From NCBI GenBank assembly GCA_905479495.1, contig CAJQMR010000020.1, positions 49,353 to 113,352 on the forward strand: a DNA stretch of 64,000 nucleotides. Direction: 5' to 3'. Shown here in pieces: positions 19,221 through 28,292 of this stretch; the stretch's first letter is position 1; the number at the start of each line of letters is the position of its first letter. The notes beneath the pieces are model-generated. The model saw only the letters and a program-made list of their open reading frames with translations. It did no database searches and was not told where the DNA came from. Position numbers and translations under genes: made by a program. The DNA is from an uncultured Anaerolineae bacterium (GTDB lineage Bacteria; Chloroflexota; Anaerolineae; Promineifilales; Promineifilaceae).

Positions 19221-20797
19221 GAAATACTCGTATAAAGAGCTCTCTTTCTTTTTTGCTCTTGCTATTGTTTCTCATTGCCTGTGAACGCCCCGATCCAGAA
19301 ACGGCCGTCTTCGTCACCCCAGGCCAAACAAACATCCCTCCACCAACCCCTGTACTCACGCCATTCAGTGGTGGCGGCGCACCACCGCCTACCCCAGAAC
19401 ATTCACCTGCTGTAGCCGTGGCCAAACCCACCTACCTGGGCACCCCCACGCCAGATCCCCCGCATGAAACGGCTGTATCCAGCGACGGCAGCAGCACCAC
19501 CACAACCCATATCGTTGGCGTTGGCGAAACGCTTGGCTACATCTCCCAGCTTTACGGTACCACCATCGAACAGCTCCTAAACATCAACCAGCTAGACAAT
19601 GGTAATCTGCTTTATGTCGGGCAAACGCTGCTCGTGCCCACCTCTGCCACCCAAGCCGGTTCTGATTTCAAAATTATCCCCGACAGCGAACTGGTGTATG
19701 GTCCAGCCGCTGCTGGCTTTGACGTGCGTCAATTCGCTGAACTGTTCAATGGCTATCTGCTCAATTACGAAGAAATGGTAGAAAATCAGCTTTTGGCCGG
19801 GCCGGAAATTGTCGCGCTGGTAGCCCAACGCTACAGCGTCAATCCCCGACTCCTGCTGGCAGCACTAGAATACCGCGCTGGCTGGATTACCCGGCAGACC
19901 GGCGTGGTGGAACAGTTTCCCCTGGGCTATCGGGCCAGCAACCAGCCTGACCTTTATGAGCAGTTAAGCTGGGCGGCCAATGAACTTAATTGGGGATTTT
20001 ACGGCCGTATCGAAGGCGGCCTCAACACCTTTACCATCACCGACGGTACCCGGCTGGGCTACGCCGCCACCATCAACCACGGTACCGCTGGGGTACAAAG
20101 ATGGCTCAGTGCCCACGATGACGCCACTTACGCTACCTGGCAGCAAGACGTGGGGCCTAATGGATTTTGGGCCACCTACAACCAGCTGTTTGGCAATCCC
20201 TTCGCCTACACCGTCGATCCACTGTGGCCCGCCGATTTGCGCCAGCCCAACCTTCAGCTTCCCTGGAGCAACGAGGAAACCTGGTATTTCACGGGGGGGC
20301 CGCATGGCGGCTGGGCCGCTGGCTCTGCCTGGGCAGCACTCGATTTTGCCCCATTTAGCGAAATCTTTGGCTGTTATGCTTCAGACGCCTGGGTCACATC
20401 AATGGCCGATGGCGTCGTCACCCGCAGTGACTTTGGTGCGGTGGTTGTCGATTTGGACCTGCCTGACCAACCTGCGGATGGATTCGCCGGGACAGGCTGG
20501 GCCATTACCTATATGCACCTGGAAACGCGAGACCGCATCGCGGTAGGCACGCCGGTGCAAATGGGCGATCGATTGGGGCACCCATCCTGCGAGGGCGGCT
20601 TCTCTAACGGCACCCATGTCCACCTGGCCCGCACCTATAACGGCCGTTGGGTCGCCGCCGATGGGGAAGTGCCCTTTAAAATGGCTGGCTGGATATCACA
20701 AGGATTTAGCTCAGAATATGATGGTATTCTCATTCGAGATAATATAACAAAAGAAGCCTGTGAATGTTGGGAAGAAATCAATGCGATTGCACCGTAA
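19199..20797 (+). CDS. LysM / M23-like peptidase lipoprotein
   Basis: 532 aa. Signal peptide with lipobox LIAC, a Pro/Thr-rich linker, a LysM domain (~100-150: VGVGETLGYISQLYGTTIEQ), a middle helical region of unknown role, and a C-terminal M23-like domain with WAALDFAP (Asp ligand region) and GTHVHLAR (HxH). M23 enzymes cut peptidoglycan cross-links; the canonical first His (HxGxD) is not obvious, the nearest being GPHGGW, so activity is uncertain. The start overlaps the previous gene by 22 bp; ATG 19208 is an alternative. Anchored outside the membrane. Confidence 0.85.
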   Translation: MGGMATVRNTRIKSSLSFLLLLLFLIACERPDPETAVFVTPGQTNIPPPTPVLTPFSGGGAPPPTPEHSPAVAVAKPTYLGTPTPDPPHETAVSSDGSSTTTTHIVGVGETLGYISQLYGTTIEQLLNINQLDNGNLLYVGQTLLVPTSATQAGSDFKIIPDSELVYGPAAAGFDVRQFAELFNGYLLNYEEMVENQLLAGPEIVALVAQRYSVNPRLLLAALEYRAGWITRQTGVVEQFPLGYRASNQPDLYEQLSWAANELNWGFYGRIEGGLNTFTITDGTRLGYAATINHGTAGVQRWLSAHDDATYATWQQDVGPNGFWATYNQLFGNPFAYTVDPLWPADLRQPNLQLPWSNEETWYFTGGPHGGWAAGSAWAALDFAPFSEIFGCYASDAWVTSMADGVVTRSDFGAVVVDLDLPDQPADGFAGTGWAITYMHLETRDRIAVGTPVQMGDRLGHPSCEGGFSNGTHVHLARTYNGRWVAADGEVPFKMAGWISQGFSSEYDGILIRDNITKEACECWEEINAIAP

Positions 20798-20809
20798 TCG
20801 GTCAACCAA

Positions 20810-21157
20810 TTACCGCCGCAGCAACATCGGGCCTAACGGCCGTCCCCCCACCAAATGCATATGCAAATGATAAACTTCTTGTCCGCCGTGATCGTTACAG
20901 TTGACCAGCAAACGATAACCATCTTCAGCGATGCCTTCCTGAGCAGCCAGCTTTTTTGCCACTAGCAGCATTCGCCCGGCCACCTGCTCATCTTCTGCGG
21001 ATAGATCATTCACCGTCGCAATTTCCTTGTTGGGCACAATCAGAATATGCGTTGGTGCCTGCGGATTAATATCTCGAAATGCCGTCACCAACTCATCCTG
21101 ATAAACAATATCTGCGGGGAGGTCACCGGCAATAATTTTGGAAAAGATCGTGGTCAT
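20810..21157 (-). CDS. HIT-family (HINT-type) nucleotide hydrolase
   Basis: 115 aa, usual length for bacterial HINT proteins. Contains TIFSKIIAGDLPADIVYQDE, ILIVPNKEI and the histidine triad HLHMHLVGG near the C-terminus. Such enzymes hydrolyse nucleoside phosphoramidates and adenylated lysine derivatives. GGAGCA lies 5 nt before the ATG. Convergent with the LysM/M23 gene (12-bp gap) and divergent from the PEP-binding protein gene. Confidence 0.93.
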   Translation of the reverse strand: MTTIFSKIIAGDLPADIVYQDELVTAFRDINPQAPTHILIVPNKEIATVNDLSAEDEQVAGRMLLVAKKLAAQEGIAEDGYRLLVNCNDHGGQEVYHLHMHLVGGRPLGPMLLRR

Positions 21158-21301
21158 ATTGCTCCTCTATTAATAGGTGCTGGTAGCTGATGGCTAGTTT
21201 GTAGCATCACCAACCACTAAAAACCAATCCGTTTTACTCGCAATCTGGTAACCAGGCAACCTGCGGTATAATGGCGAGCAGTAAAAAAAGGAAGAAACAA
21301 T

Positions 21302-23719
21302 ATGCCTCACCCAGTACCGAAAAGTTTACGCCCGCTGCGCAGCATTACGCCAACCATTGATATTTACATCAAATTGGCCCAATATCCCACGCTGGCCCAC
21401 GACATTCGTGTGCGGATGCGTGAGGAGCTGTTCCAACGGGGCATCATCGACCAGGAAAAGTTTAATGCCGAAGTAAAAGCCAAAGCGCTGGAATCTCAAC
21501 GGCGAGAAGGCTTGTATGATCCATTCGGACAAGAGCAAGCTCACATCTGGCAAAAGCGCAAGGATCGTATTCGTGAATACCAAACAGATGCTTATTTTGC
21601 CAGTAACTTAAGCCTGGCCCTACTCGATTCCATCATTAAGGATGTGCTAGACAGCCAGCCAGGCCATACCGACTCCATTGAACTCACCTTTAACCCAGAA
21701 ATTGCCCCCTGGGAAATGTTGTTCCGCCAGGGAGAACTATACGAAGCCCTACCACCTGACCGCCGAGAGAAAGTTAAGCACCATCTGCAAGAGATAAAAG
21801 TCGTGCTCATTAAAGGCATGATAAGCGATCAGCTGCGTTTCATTGCCGTGGCCAAAAATGTCTTCAGCATTGCTGATTTACGCAACATCTATCGACGGCG
21901 CATTGGGGGCGGCAAAATCGGTGGCAAAGCAGCCGGCATGATTCTGGCCTGGAAGATTTTGCAGCATCAGCCTAAGGATGGCGGCCCGGACATTAGTGAA
22001 TTTGTGGAAATTCCAGACTCTTATTTTCTAGGCAGTGAGGTCATTTATGACTTTCGGCTGATGAACAATCTGGAAAGCTACATGAATCAGAAATATCGGC
22101 CTCTAGAGGAAATCCGCCGCGATCACCCGCAAATTGAGGCCAAGCATTTAGCAGGGCGATTCCCGGAAGCCATTGAAGCTGACCTGCGGGACGTGTTAGA
22201 ACAATTTGGCAATGACCCCATCATTGTCCGCTCATCCAGCCTGTTGGAAGATAATTTTGGCTTCTCATTTGCGGGTAAATACAACAGCTACTTTTGCCCT
22301 AATCAGGGAACCCCAGCGGAAAACTTACAAGATTTGCTTGATGCTATTCGGCGCGTTTATGCCAGCACCATTAATCCAGATGCCATTTTGTACCGTCAGC
22401 ACCACGGGCTGATTGATTATGATGAACGGATGGGCGTGCTGCTGCAACGTGTGCGCGGAAAGCGATACGGCCGTTACTTTCTACCAACCATCGCCGGAGT
22501 GGCCTTTAGCCGTAATCCCTTCCGCTGGCATCCCAAAATTGAGCGGGAAGCTGGCTTTTTGCGCATCGTTTGGGGCATCGGCACGCGGGCGGTAGACCGG
22601 GTAGATAACGATTACCCGCGCATGATCGCCCTCAGCCACCCCCAGCTGCGCCCGGAAGCCACCCCTGCTGCCCAGCGTCAATATGCCCAATGGTACATCG
22701 ATCTGGTTGACCTGGAGAAAAACAAGTTTATTACCCTGCCCGTCAACGACGTGCTGGGGCTGGATTATCCCGATCTGCGCTATATTGCTTCGCAAGACAA
22801 GGGAGAGTATTTGCAGCGCATTCTCTCCGTCGGTGGCCTAAATGAAAACGACCAATTTGTGCTGACGTTTGACGCCCTGGTGCGCGACCGCAAATTTGTG
22901 ACGCTGATGCGCACCGCGCTGGCCCGTCTGGAAAAAGGGTATAAAACCCCGGTCGATATGGAATTCACAGTGGAGATTCTGCCAGGACGGCCGTATCCTG
23001 ACTTCAAGCTCCACCTGCTGCAATGTCGTCCCCTCAGCCAGCGCAAAAATGAAGACCTGGTGGAGATTCCCACCGACGTACCCAAGACGCATGTTCTCTT
23101 TACCTCGCGCGGACTCATCCCCAACGGCCGTGCTGAACAAATACGCTATATCATCTTTGTCAATCCAGAAAAATATCGGCAGATTCCCAGCAATAGCACC
23201 AAGCTGGAGCTGGGCCGGGTCATTGGCCGGCTCAACAAGCAAATGGAAGGGGAATCCTTTATTTTGATTGGGCCGGGGCGTTGGGGCAGTACCAATCTAG
23301 AGCTGGGCGTGCGCGTCACCTATGCCGACATCTACAATACCAAAGTGCTCATCGAGCTGGGCGTCGCGCAGGACGGCAAGCCGCCAGAACTGTCTTACGG
23401 CACCCATTTTTTCCAGGATTTGGTGGAATCGGGCATCTATTCGCTGCCCATTCCCCTGCATTTGGAAGGAGCCAGCTTTAACTGGCCATTCTTTCGGCTG
23501 GCACCCAACAGCTTAACCAAGTTCTTGCCAGAAGATGACAAACTGGCACCTTATCTAAAAGTGATCGATTTACCGAAGGTCACCAAAGGTTGGCGGCTAA
23601 ACGTGCTGATGGACGGCACAAATAATGATGAGGCCATCGGCTTTTTGGTTAAAAACCAGAAGAATGACCTCATCACGGCCAAAGAACAATCCACCATGGG
23701 CTATCCTTTTACGAAGTAG
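21302..23719 (+). CDS. PEP/pyruvate-binding (PPDK_N-type) domain protein
   Basis: 805 aa, cytoplasmic. ATP-grasp-like N-terminal region of pyruvate phosphate dikinase type: GGGKIGGKAAGMILAWKIL, IIVRSSSLLEDNFGFSFAGK and later MEFTVEI-CRPL. No swivelling phospho-His domain or C-terminal PEP/TIM-barrel domain of full PPDK is present, so it is not a complete dikinase. Proteins of this architecture are widespread but uncharacterised. GGAAG precedes the ATG. A REP-like hairpin follows the stop. Confidence 0.85.
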   Translation: MPHPVPKSLRPLRSITPTIDIYIKLAQYPTLAHDIRVRMREELFQRGIIDQEKFNAEVKAKALESQRREGLYDPFGQEQAHIWQKRKDRIREYQTDAYFASNLSLALLDSIIKDVLDSQPGHTDSIELTFNPEIAPWEMLFRQGELYEALPPDRREKVKHHLQEIKVVLIKGMISDQLRFIAVAKNVFSIADLRNIYRRRIGGGKIGGKAAGMILAWKILQHQPKDGGPDISEFVEIPDSYFLGSEVIYDFRLMNNLESYMNQKYRPLEEIRRDHPQIEAKHLAGRFPEAIEADLRDVLEQFGNDPIIVRSSSLLEDNFGFSFAGKYNSYFCPNQGTPAENLQDLLDAIRRVYASTINPDAILYRQHHGLIDYDERMGVLLQRVRGKRYGRYFLPTIAGVAFSRNPFRWHPKIEREAGFLRIVWGIGTRAVDRVDNDYPRMIALSHPQLRPEATPAAQRQYAQWYIDLVDLEKNKFITLPVNDVLGLDYPDLRYIASQDKGEYLQRILSVGGLNENDQFVLTFDALVRDRKFVTLMRTALARLEKGYKTPVDMEFTVEILPGRPYPDFKLHLLQCRPLSQRKNEDLVEIPTDVPKTHVLFTSRGLIPNGRAEQIRYIIFVNPEKYRQIPSNSTKLELGRVIGRLNKQMEGESFILIGPGRWGSTNLELGVRVTYADIYNTKVLIELGVAQDGKPPELSYGTHFFQDLVESGIYSLPIPLHLEGASFNWPFFRLAPNSLTKFLPEDDKLAPYLKVIDLPKVTKGWRLNVLMDGTNNDEAIGFLVKNQKNDLITAKEQSTMGYPFTK

Positions 23720-23758
23720 AAGGGTACGCTTGTTCTTTAAGAAAATAATCGAGTTAGG

Positions 23759-23786
23759 TGTCATTCCCGCGAAGGCGGGAGTGACA
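23759..23786. repeat. REP-like hairpin after the PEP-binding gene
   Basis: TGTCATTCCCGC-GAAG-GCGGGAGTGACA: 12-bp stem with one G-T pair. It lies between convergent genes and may stop transcripts, but has no U-tract. The arm resembles GTCATTCCCGCGAA repeats found in many unrelated bacteria. Confidence 0.65.
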
Positions 23787-23813
23787 AGTAAGTTTCGGTT
23801 GCTGATCAAATTC

Positions 23814-25670
23814 TTACTCCATAAAGGTCACCCGCTCCCGTTCTGCGCCATTACCCTTGAAGATGGGTTGCAGCTCCGGCTCAGCCACCAGGCTAATCAA
23901 CGTGTCGCCAGCCTTGGGCACCACCTCGCCATCGGCGGCAAAGATGTCCAGTCGGCCGTTTTTGTTGATGAGGAAGAGCGATACGGCCGTTCCCGGATAG
24001 TTTGCCTGGAAATCTTGGTAGGTAAATTCCTGGGTCAGCGGTGTTGATTTAAGCTGCGCCCCCTCATCAAACAGGGCGTGCAGTTGGGCACAGGTAAGCG
24101 CTGGTTGGAACAAAATACGGCCGTGCAGATGACGAGGCACCCGCTGCTCGGCACTTTGGTCCACCGCATCACCGGCCTGAAGCTGAAACGCCTCTGATCG
24201 GCCTAACTCTTCACCAAAATGAAGCACCGCCAGCGCATTCGCTTCATCATTCGGCGTCATCGCCAAAAAACGGCCGATCCCCGCCATATCAATCGATTCT
24301 AAAACAGACTCATCCAGCATCTTGCCGTAATACGACTTTAAGCCAGCCATGCGCGCGGCAGAATGATTGCGATAATTGGAATCGGCCAGGACCACCGGAA
24401 CACCGTGTGTTTGCAGCAGCTGAGCCAGCGCCCGCACCAGGGAATCTGCCCCCATAAAAAGGATTCCCTGTGGATCGTCCTCGGCAATGCCCAGCCATCT
24501 GGCCAAGGGGGAAGCCGTCAGGCCATAAATGACCACGGTAGACAAAATCACCAGAAACGTGAGGGAAACCAAGGCCTCTGAACCAGCAAAACCGGCTTCA
24601 TCCAGGCGAAGGGCAAACAAAGAGGCCACCGCTGCAGCCACAATGCCCCGAGGGGCCATCCAGGAGAGAAACGTCTTTTCTTTCACAGATAGATCGGCGC
24701 GCAAAGTGGAAATAAAAACGGCCGCAGGCCGCACGAACAGCACCAAAAAGGCCACAAACAGCGCCCCGCGCCACCACACAATCTGGGCAAAATCAGCCCA
24801 GGAAAGCCGCGCTGCCAAAATAATGAACAAGCCCGCAATCAACAAATCACGGACGCTTTTCTTAAATTCCTCAATCTGCTTGATGGGCACCTGCTTCTGG
24901 TTGGCCAGGGCAAAGCCCATCACGGTCACCGCCAGCAGGCCAGATTCTGGATGCAGCAAATCGCTGAGGACAAACGCCAGGGTGACAAACATCAAAGAGA
25001 CGCCATTGTGCAGCTGATCCGGCACCCAATAACGTGACAGCAGCAGCCACATCAAACCAGCCGCCAGCAGCCCAATTACCACGCCCACCAGCGCAGTAAT
25101 CAACACCCCCTGCACAATAAGCAGTGGAGCCTGTTGCAACTGCCCAGATAAAATGGCTTCGAAAACCAGCACGGCCAAAACCGCCCCAATGGGATCAATC
25201 AGGATGCCTTCCCACTTGAGGATGGCCATTGTTTTGCCCTTGGGCCGAATCTGGCGCAGCAGCGGGCCAATGACGGTAGGGCCGGTAACCACGAGTACGG
25301 CCGTTAACAAAATCGCCAGCGGCCAGGCGAGCTGGAGCAAAAAGCGAGCGGCCAGCGCACCCAACACCCAGGTCACGGCCACACCAATGCTGGTGAGGCT
25401 CAATACCACCACCCCCACCTCGCGCAGTTCCTTAACCCGCAAACTTAAGCCACCTTCATACAAAATGTAGCCCACCGCCAGAGAAACAAGCGGAAACAAC
25501 AGGTCACCCAGCACTTCCTCTGGCGAAAGGAGCCCCGTCATCGGTCCGGCGACCAAGCCAATCATCAACAACAATAAAATCGAAGGCAGCCGCAGCCGCC
25601 AGGCCAACCATTGGGCCAAAACCCCCAAGACCACAACGGCCGCAACCCCTAACAATAAATGTTCGTGCAC
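23814..25670 (-). CDS. CPA1/NhaP-type cation:proton antiporter with RCK-like tail
   Basis: 618 aa. About 12 hydrophobic helices over residues ~5-390 (GGLSLRVKELREVGVV, DPIGAVLAVLVFEAI, the latter a typical transport-core motif), then a TrkA-N/RCK-like Rossmann segment (~400-500: ILFMGADSLVRALAQLL) and a small C-terminal TrkA-C-like domain. Expected to exchange Na+ or K+ for H+ across the membrane, gated by nucleotide or ions through the tail. GTG start supported by GAGGAG 6 nt upstream. Confidence 0.9.
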   Translation of the reverse strand: MHEHLLLGVAAVVVLGVLAQWLAWRLRLPSILLLLMIGLVAGPMTGLLSPEEVLGDLLFPLVSLAVGYILYEGGLSLRVKELREVGVVVLSLTSIGVAVTWVLGALAARFLLQLAWPLAILLTAVLVVTGPTVIGPLLRQIRPKGKTMAILKWEGILIDPIGAVLAVLVFEAILSGQLQQAPLLIVQGVLITALVGVVIGLLAAGLMWLLLSRYWVPDQLHNGVSLMFVTLAFVLSDLLHPESGLLAVTVMGFALANQKQVPIKQIEEFKKSVRDLLIAGLFIILAARLSWADFAQIVWWRGALFVAFLVLFVRPAAVFISTLRADLSVKEKTFLSWMAPRGIVAAAVASLFALRLDEAGFAGSEALVSLTFLVILSTVVIYGLTASPLARWLGIAEDDPQGILFMGADSLVRALAQLLQTHGVPVVLADSNYRNHSAARMAGLKSYYGKMLDESVLESIDMAGIGRFLAMTPNDEANALAVLHFGEELGRSEAFQLQAGDAVDQSAEQRVPRHLHGRILFQPALTCAQLHALFDEGAQLKSTPLTQEFTYQDFQANYPGTAVSLFLINKNGRLDIFAADGEVVPKAGDTLISLVAEPELQPIFKGNGAERERVTFME

Positions 25671-25702
25671 AAAAAACTCCTCAGAAAATTGGACACTGAT
25701 TT

Positions 25703-25723
25703 ACACAGATAAAAAATCTGTGT
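25703..25723. repeat. Small inverted repeat ACACAGAT-N5-ATCTGTGT
   Basis: 8-bp arms within an AT-rich 150-bp spacer between two minus-strand genes; the ATCTGTGT word recurs at 25726-25733. No U-tract on either side in the right place, so not clearly a terminator. Confidence 0.4.
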
Positions 25724-25823
25724 TTATCTGTGTCCCTTAAACTCTTTCATATACAAAAGACGCAGCGTTTGGATCGTTAATCCTACGCCACGTCATAAAT
25801 TTGGTTCGGTTTTTTATCGGACG

Positions 25824-26732
25824 TTAAGCAAGTGCCGCCATGGGAGCACCATCCATCGCTTTCATCACGGTGCGGCTGGTGGCTACTTCTTCTTTGTCAT
25901 TCGTGGTCACGATGAGCAGCGCACCACCCTGCCGCACAGCATCCAGATAGAACGGTGCATCTGCTTCATCAATGCCCAGCCGGGTCAGGCGGGATTCAGC
26001 CGATGAGCGGGCCGCTTCCGCTGTGGGCAGCGGCCGCAGCGAGGCCCCCACTGGTGCGGGGGCATAGAGGAAAGGATAACGGCCGTTTCGCAGGCCCGTT
26101 TCCTTCATATTCATCGTATCGATCAGGTAAATCTCTTCCCGCTCAATCCCTTCCGCCACAAGCTGTCTTAGCGCCTGGCTGGCCTCTTCAGCATCGGGGA
26201 ACAGGCCAATGACCGGCATAGACGTTGCCGTGTTTTGCGATTGGCCCAAAATGGTGCTTTGGGTGCGGGCTGCCTTTGCCTGATGCATGATGCGCCAGGC
26301 CTCTGCCGCCCGCTCACCGTGGGCTTCCACTAACACAATCACGCCGTCGTTGGCCAAGGTGTCTGTATAAAATTGGGCATCTTCCCCCATCAACCCCAGC
26401 TTGATGGCCAGGCCCAACAGCGTACCGTACACAGCGCCAGTGGCCGCACTCCCCAAGGTAGTCGCCACCAAGCCGCTGGCCAAAATCGGCCCTAAAATGG
26501 GCACGGCGATGGAAGTGGCCCCAACAAGCAGGCCAAACAGTCCGCCGACGGCCGTTCCGGCCAAAGCCCCCAGGCCAGCCCCCATCAACGCTTCATCCGC
26601 CGCTTCTGGCTGCACCAAATCGTGGCGCATGAGCGCCCCAATCTTGTCACGGCTGAATCCAGCTTCTTGCAGGTTGGCAACGGCCGTTTCTGCATGGGCC
26701 AGGTCTGAAAAAGCACTCATAACGACGTGCAT
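25824..26732 (-). CDS. Glycine-zipper / general-stress-type protein
   Basis: 302 aa from ATG 26732, chosen because AGGAGA is well spaced; the frame extends to 26768 without support. N-terminal ferredoxin-like alpha/beta segment (MSAFSDLAHAETAVANLQEAGF) as in DUF1269/YflT-type stress proteins, then a Gly/Ala-rich hydrophobic stretch (~55-110: ALMGAGLGALAGTAVGGLF) able to form a membrane hairpin. A similar alpha/beta unit follows in the C-terminal half. Function unknown; relatives are often stress induced. Confidence 0.75.
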   Translation of the reverse strand: MHVVMSAFSDLAHAETAVANLQEAGFSRDKIGALMRHDLVQPEAADEALMGAGLGALAGTAVGGLFGLLVGATSIAVPILGPILASGLVATTLGSAATGAVYGTLLGLAIKLGLMGEDAQFYTDTLANDGVIVLVEAHGERAAEAWRIMHQAKAARTQSTILGQSQNTATSMPVIGLFPDAEEASQALRQLVAEGIEREEIYLIDTMNMKETGLRNGRYPFLYAPAPVGASLRPLPTAEAARSSAESRLTRLGIDEADAPFYLDAVRQGGALLIVTTNDKEEVATSRTVMKAMDGAPMAALA

Positions 26733-26950
26733 AAAATTCTCCTGTGATAATGAGACGCTGATCACCATGATCTCCCTGATGACTGTTCTGTAATCAGGGT
26801 AATCGGGTAAATCAGCGTTCTATTTCATTGTGATGCTCATTACATCCTTTGCGATGAAGTGAAAGTTTGCCTTAAGTATGAGAAAAAACGGTTAAACTGG
26901 AATGGGTCAGGGTAGAGAGATGGGGTATAGACGGGGATAGAGGTTAGAAA

Positions 26951-27640
26951 TCAGGCGTCGGAAACGGCCGTTTCCGGGCCGTCTTCTGCTTCATCTTCTA
27001 AAAAGGGGAGAAAAGCAGCCGCTTCTTCACGGTTGGCCACGTCGAGCTTTTTGAGAATATTGTGGACATGGGTCTTCACGGTGCCCACTTCCACCACCAG
27101 CTGCCCGGCGATTTCCTGGTTGGTCATCCCTTCGCCAATGAGGTTGAGCACGTCCCGCTCACGCGGCGTCAGCTCTTCTACGGCCAGTGGGTCCAGCGCC
27201 TGCTGCGAAGAAACGCGGGCCAGCTCTGCCAGCTGGTTAATCAGCGTGGCGGCAATGTTCGGCGAAATAAGCGCCTTTTCATTGTGCGCCGCCCAGATAT
27301 TTTCCAGCAGCCGCTCCGTGGTCACATCCTGCAACACGTACCCGGCCGCCCCGGCCATGACGTATTGCAAAATCATGTTTTCCGAATCTGGCATACCAAT
27401 AACCATGACTTTGACGGTGGGGTCCAACTTAACCATTTCCTGGGTGAGGGTCAGCGCCCCTTGGTTGGGCAGCGTGGCGGCCACCAGCATCATGTTGCAG
27501 TTGCTGCGTTCCACTTTGCCCAGCGCTTCCTCCACCGAAGTGGCCAGACCCGCCACGTAAATACCTTCTTCTTCGGTTAGGACAGAAGCAATCAGGCTGG
27601 CAATCAAACGAGTTTGGTGAACAACAATAATTCGAATCAT
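26951..27640 (-). CDS. LuxR-type regulator with degenerate receiver
   Basis: 229 aa. The N-terminal fold is clearly a receiver (MIRIIVVHQTRLIASLIASV... AAGYVLQD), but the acidic pair is His8-Gln9 and the phospho-acceptor position is Ala54 (VAATLP instead of VMDLEMP). It therefore cannot be phosphorylated in the usual way. LuxR HTH ~155-212 is intact (LTPRERDVLNLIGEGMTNQE). No kinase gene adjoins it. Probably an atypical regulator controlled by expression or by ligand/protein binding at the receiver. Confidence 0.9.
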   Translation of the reverse strand: MIRIIVVHQTRLIASLIASVLTEEEGIYVAGLATSVEEALGKVERSNCNMMLVAATLPNQGALTLTQEMVKLDPTVKVMVIGMPDSENMILQYVMAGAAGYVLQDVTTERLLENIWAAHNEKALISPNIAATLINQLAELARVSSQQALDPLAVEELTPRERDVLNLIGEGMTNQEIAGQLVVEVGTVKTHVHNILKKLDVANREEAAAFLPFLEDEAEDGPETAVSDA

Positions 27641-27746
27641 GGGCTTGAAAAATTATAGCCCTATCCGAAATTGCAGGCTACTGTTATTTAAGATGGGCGA
27701 GACTGTTAAAAATTCACCATTCTCAATTCACGACAAGCTAAAGCGA

Positions 27747-28274
27747 TCAAAAAAGGTCTGGCCGTTTTTGCTTGATTGTCTTTATGAGCGACTCTCCATC
27801 AACCAAATTACTTCCAACGGCAACATACCCGCCAGGAAGCCAGTTCACCAACCCAACCACGCGAAACATCCAACCCAAGCCAACTATGCCAAGTTGAATG
27901 TTGCTGGAAAACGGCAGCCGTCGTAGTTTACAAATAGCTGTCCAGGGCAGCCATTCACTCTGGTAAAACCAGGTAATCACTCGAAAACTATCTTCTCGAA
28001 CATGGATTTGTGCCATCAGCGTTAAGCCAATTGCGATCCCAAACATCATGGCGACACAAAGCAAAATGACTGTCAAGATAAGCAATCCAACCGCAACTAC
28101 TGTTTCGCTGAATGGACGATCAATCACCCCAGCTATCTGGGCCTCAAAAGAAATAGAATTAACCGTACCATACAAAATGAGGAAGAATACGAGCGTAAAG
28201 GCGACAAAAAGCATTCCTGCCATTGTAGATACATTGCTAGTTGGTCGGTAAATCTTGAGAAAGTTCCTATCCAT
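27747..28274 (-). CDS. Two-TM membrane protein, function unknown
   Basis: 175 aa from ATG 28274 (TTG 28289 possible). Two hydrophobic helices (MAGMLFVAFTLVFFLILYG and VVAVGLLILTVILLCVAMMF), then a soluble C-terminal part with WFYQSEWLPWTAICKLRRLP resembling bacterial PH-like membrane proteins. It starts 18 bp after the DHH-CBS fusion gene ends, so is probably co-transcribed. No family recognised with certainty. Confidence 0.65.
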   Translation of the reverse strand: MDRNFLKIYRPTSNVSTMAGMLFVAFTLVFFLILYGTVNSISFEAQIAGVIDRPFSETVVAVGLLILTVILLCVAMMFGIAIGLTLMAQIHVREDSFRVITWFYQSEWLPWTAICKLRRLPFSSNIQLGIVGLGWMFRVVGLVNWLPGGYVAVGSNLVDGESLIKTIKQKRPDLF

Positions 28275-28292
28275 CTTTTCAAATTTCAACGT

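Noticed and set aside
23759..23786. Hairpin as a Neisseria-type dRS3 element
   Set aside because: Arm similarity to ATTCCC/GGGAAT repeats is generic; a single copy in the window is not enough to assign a class.
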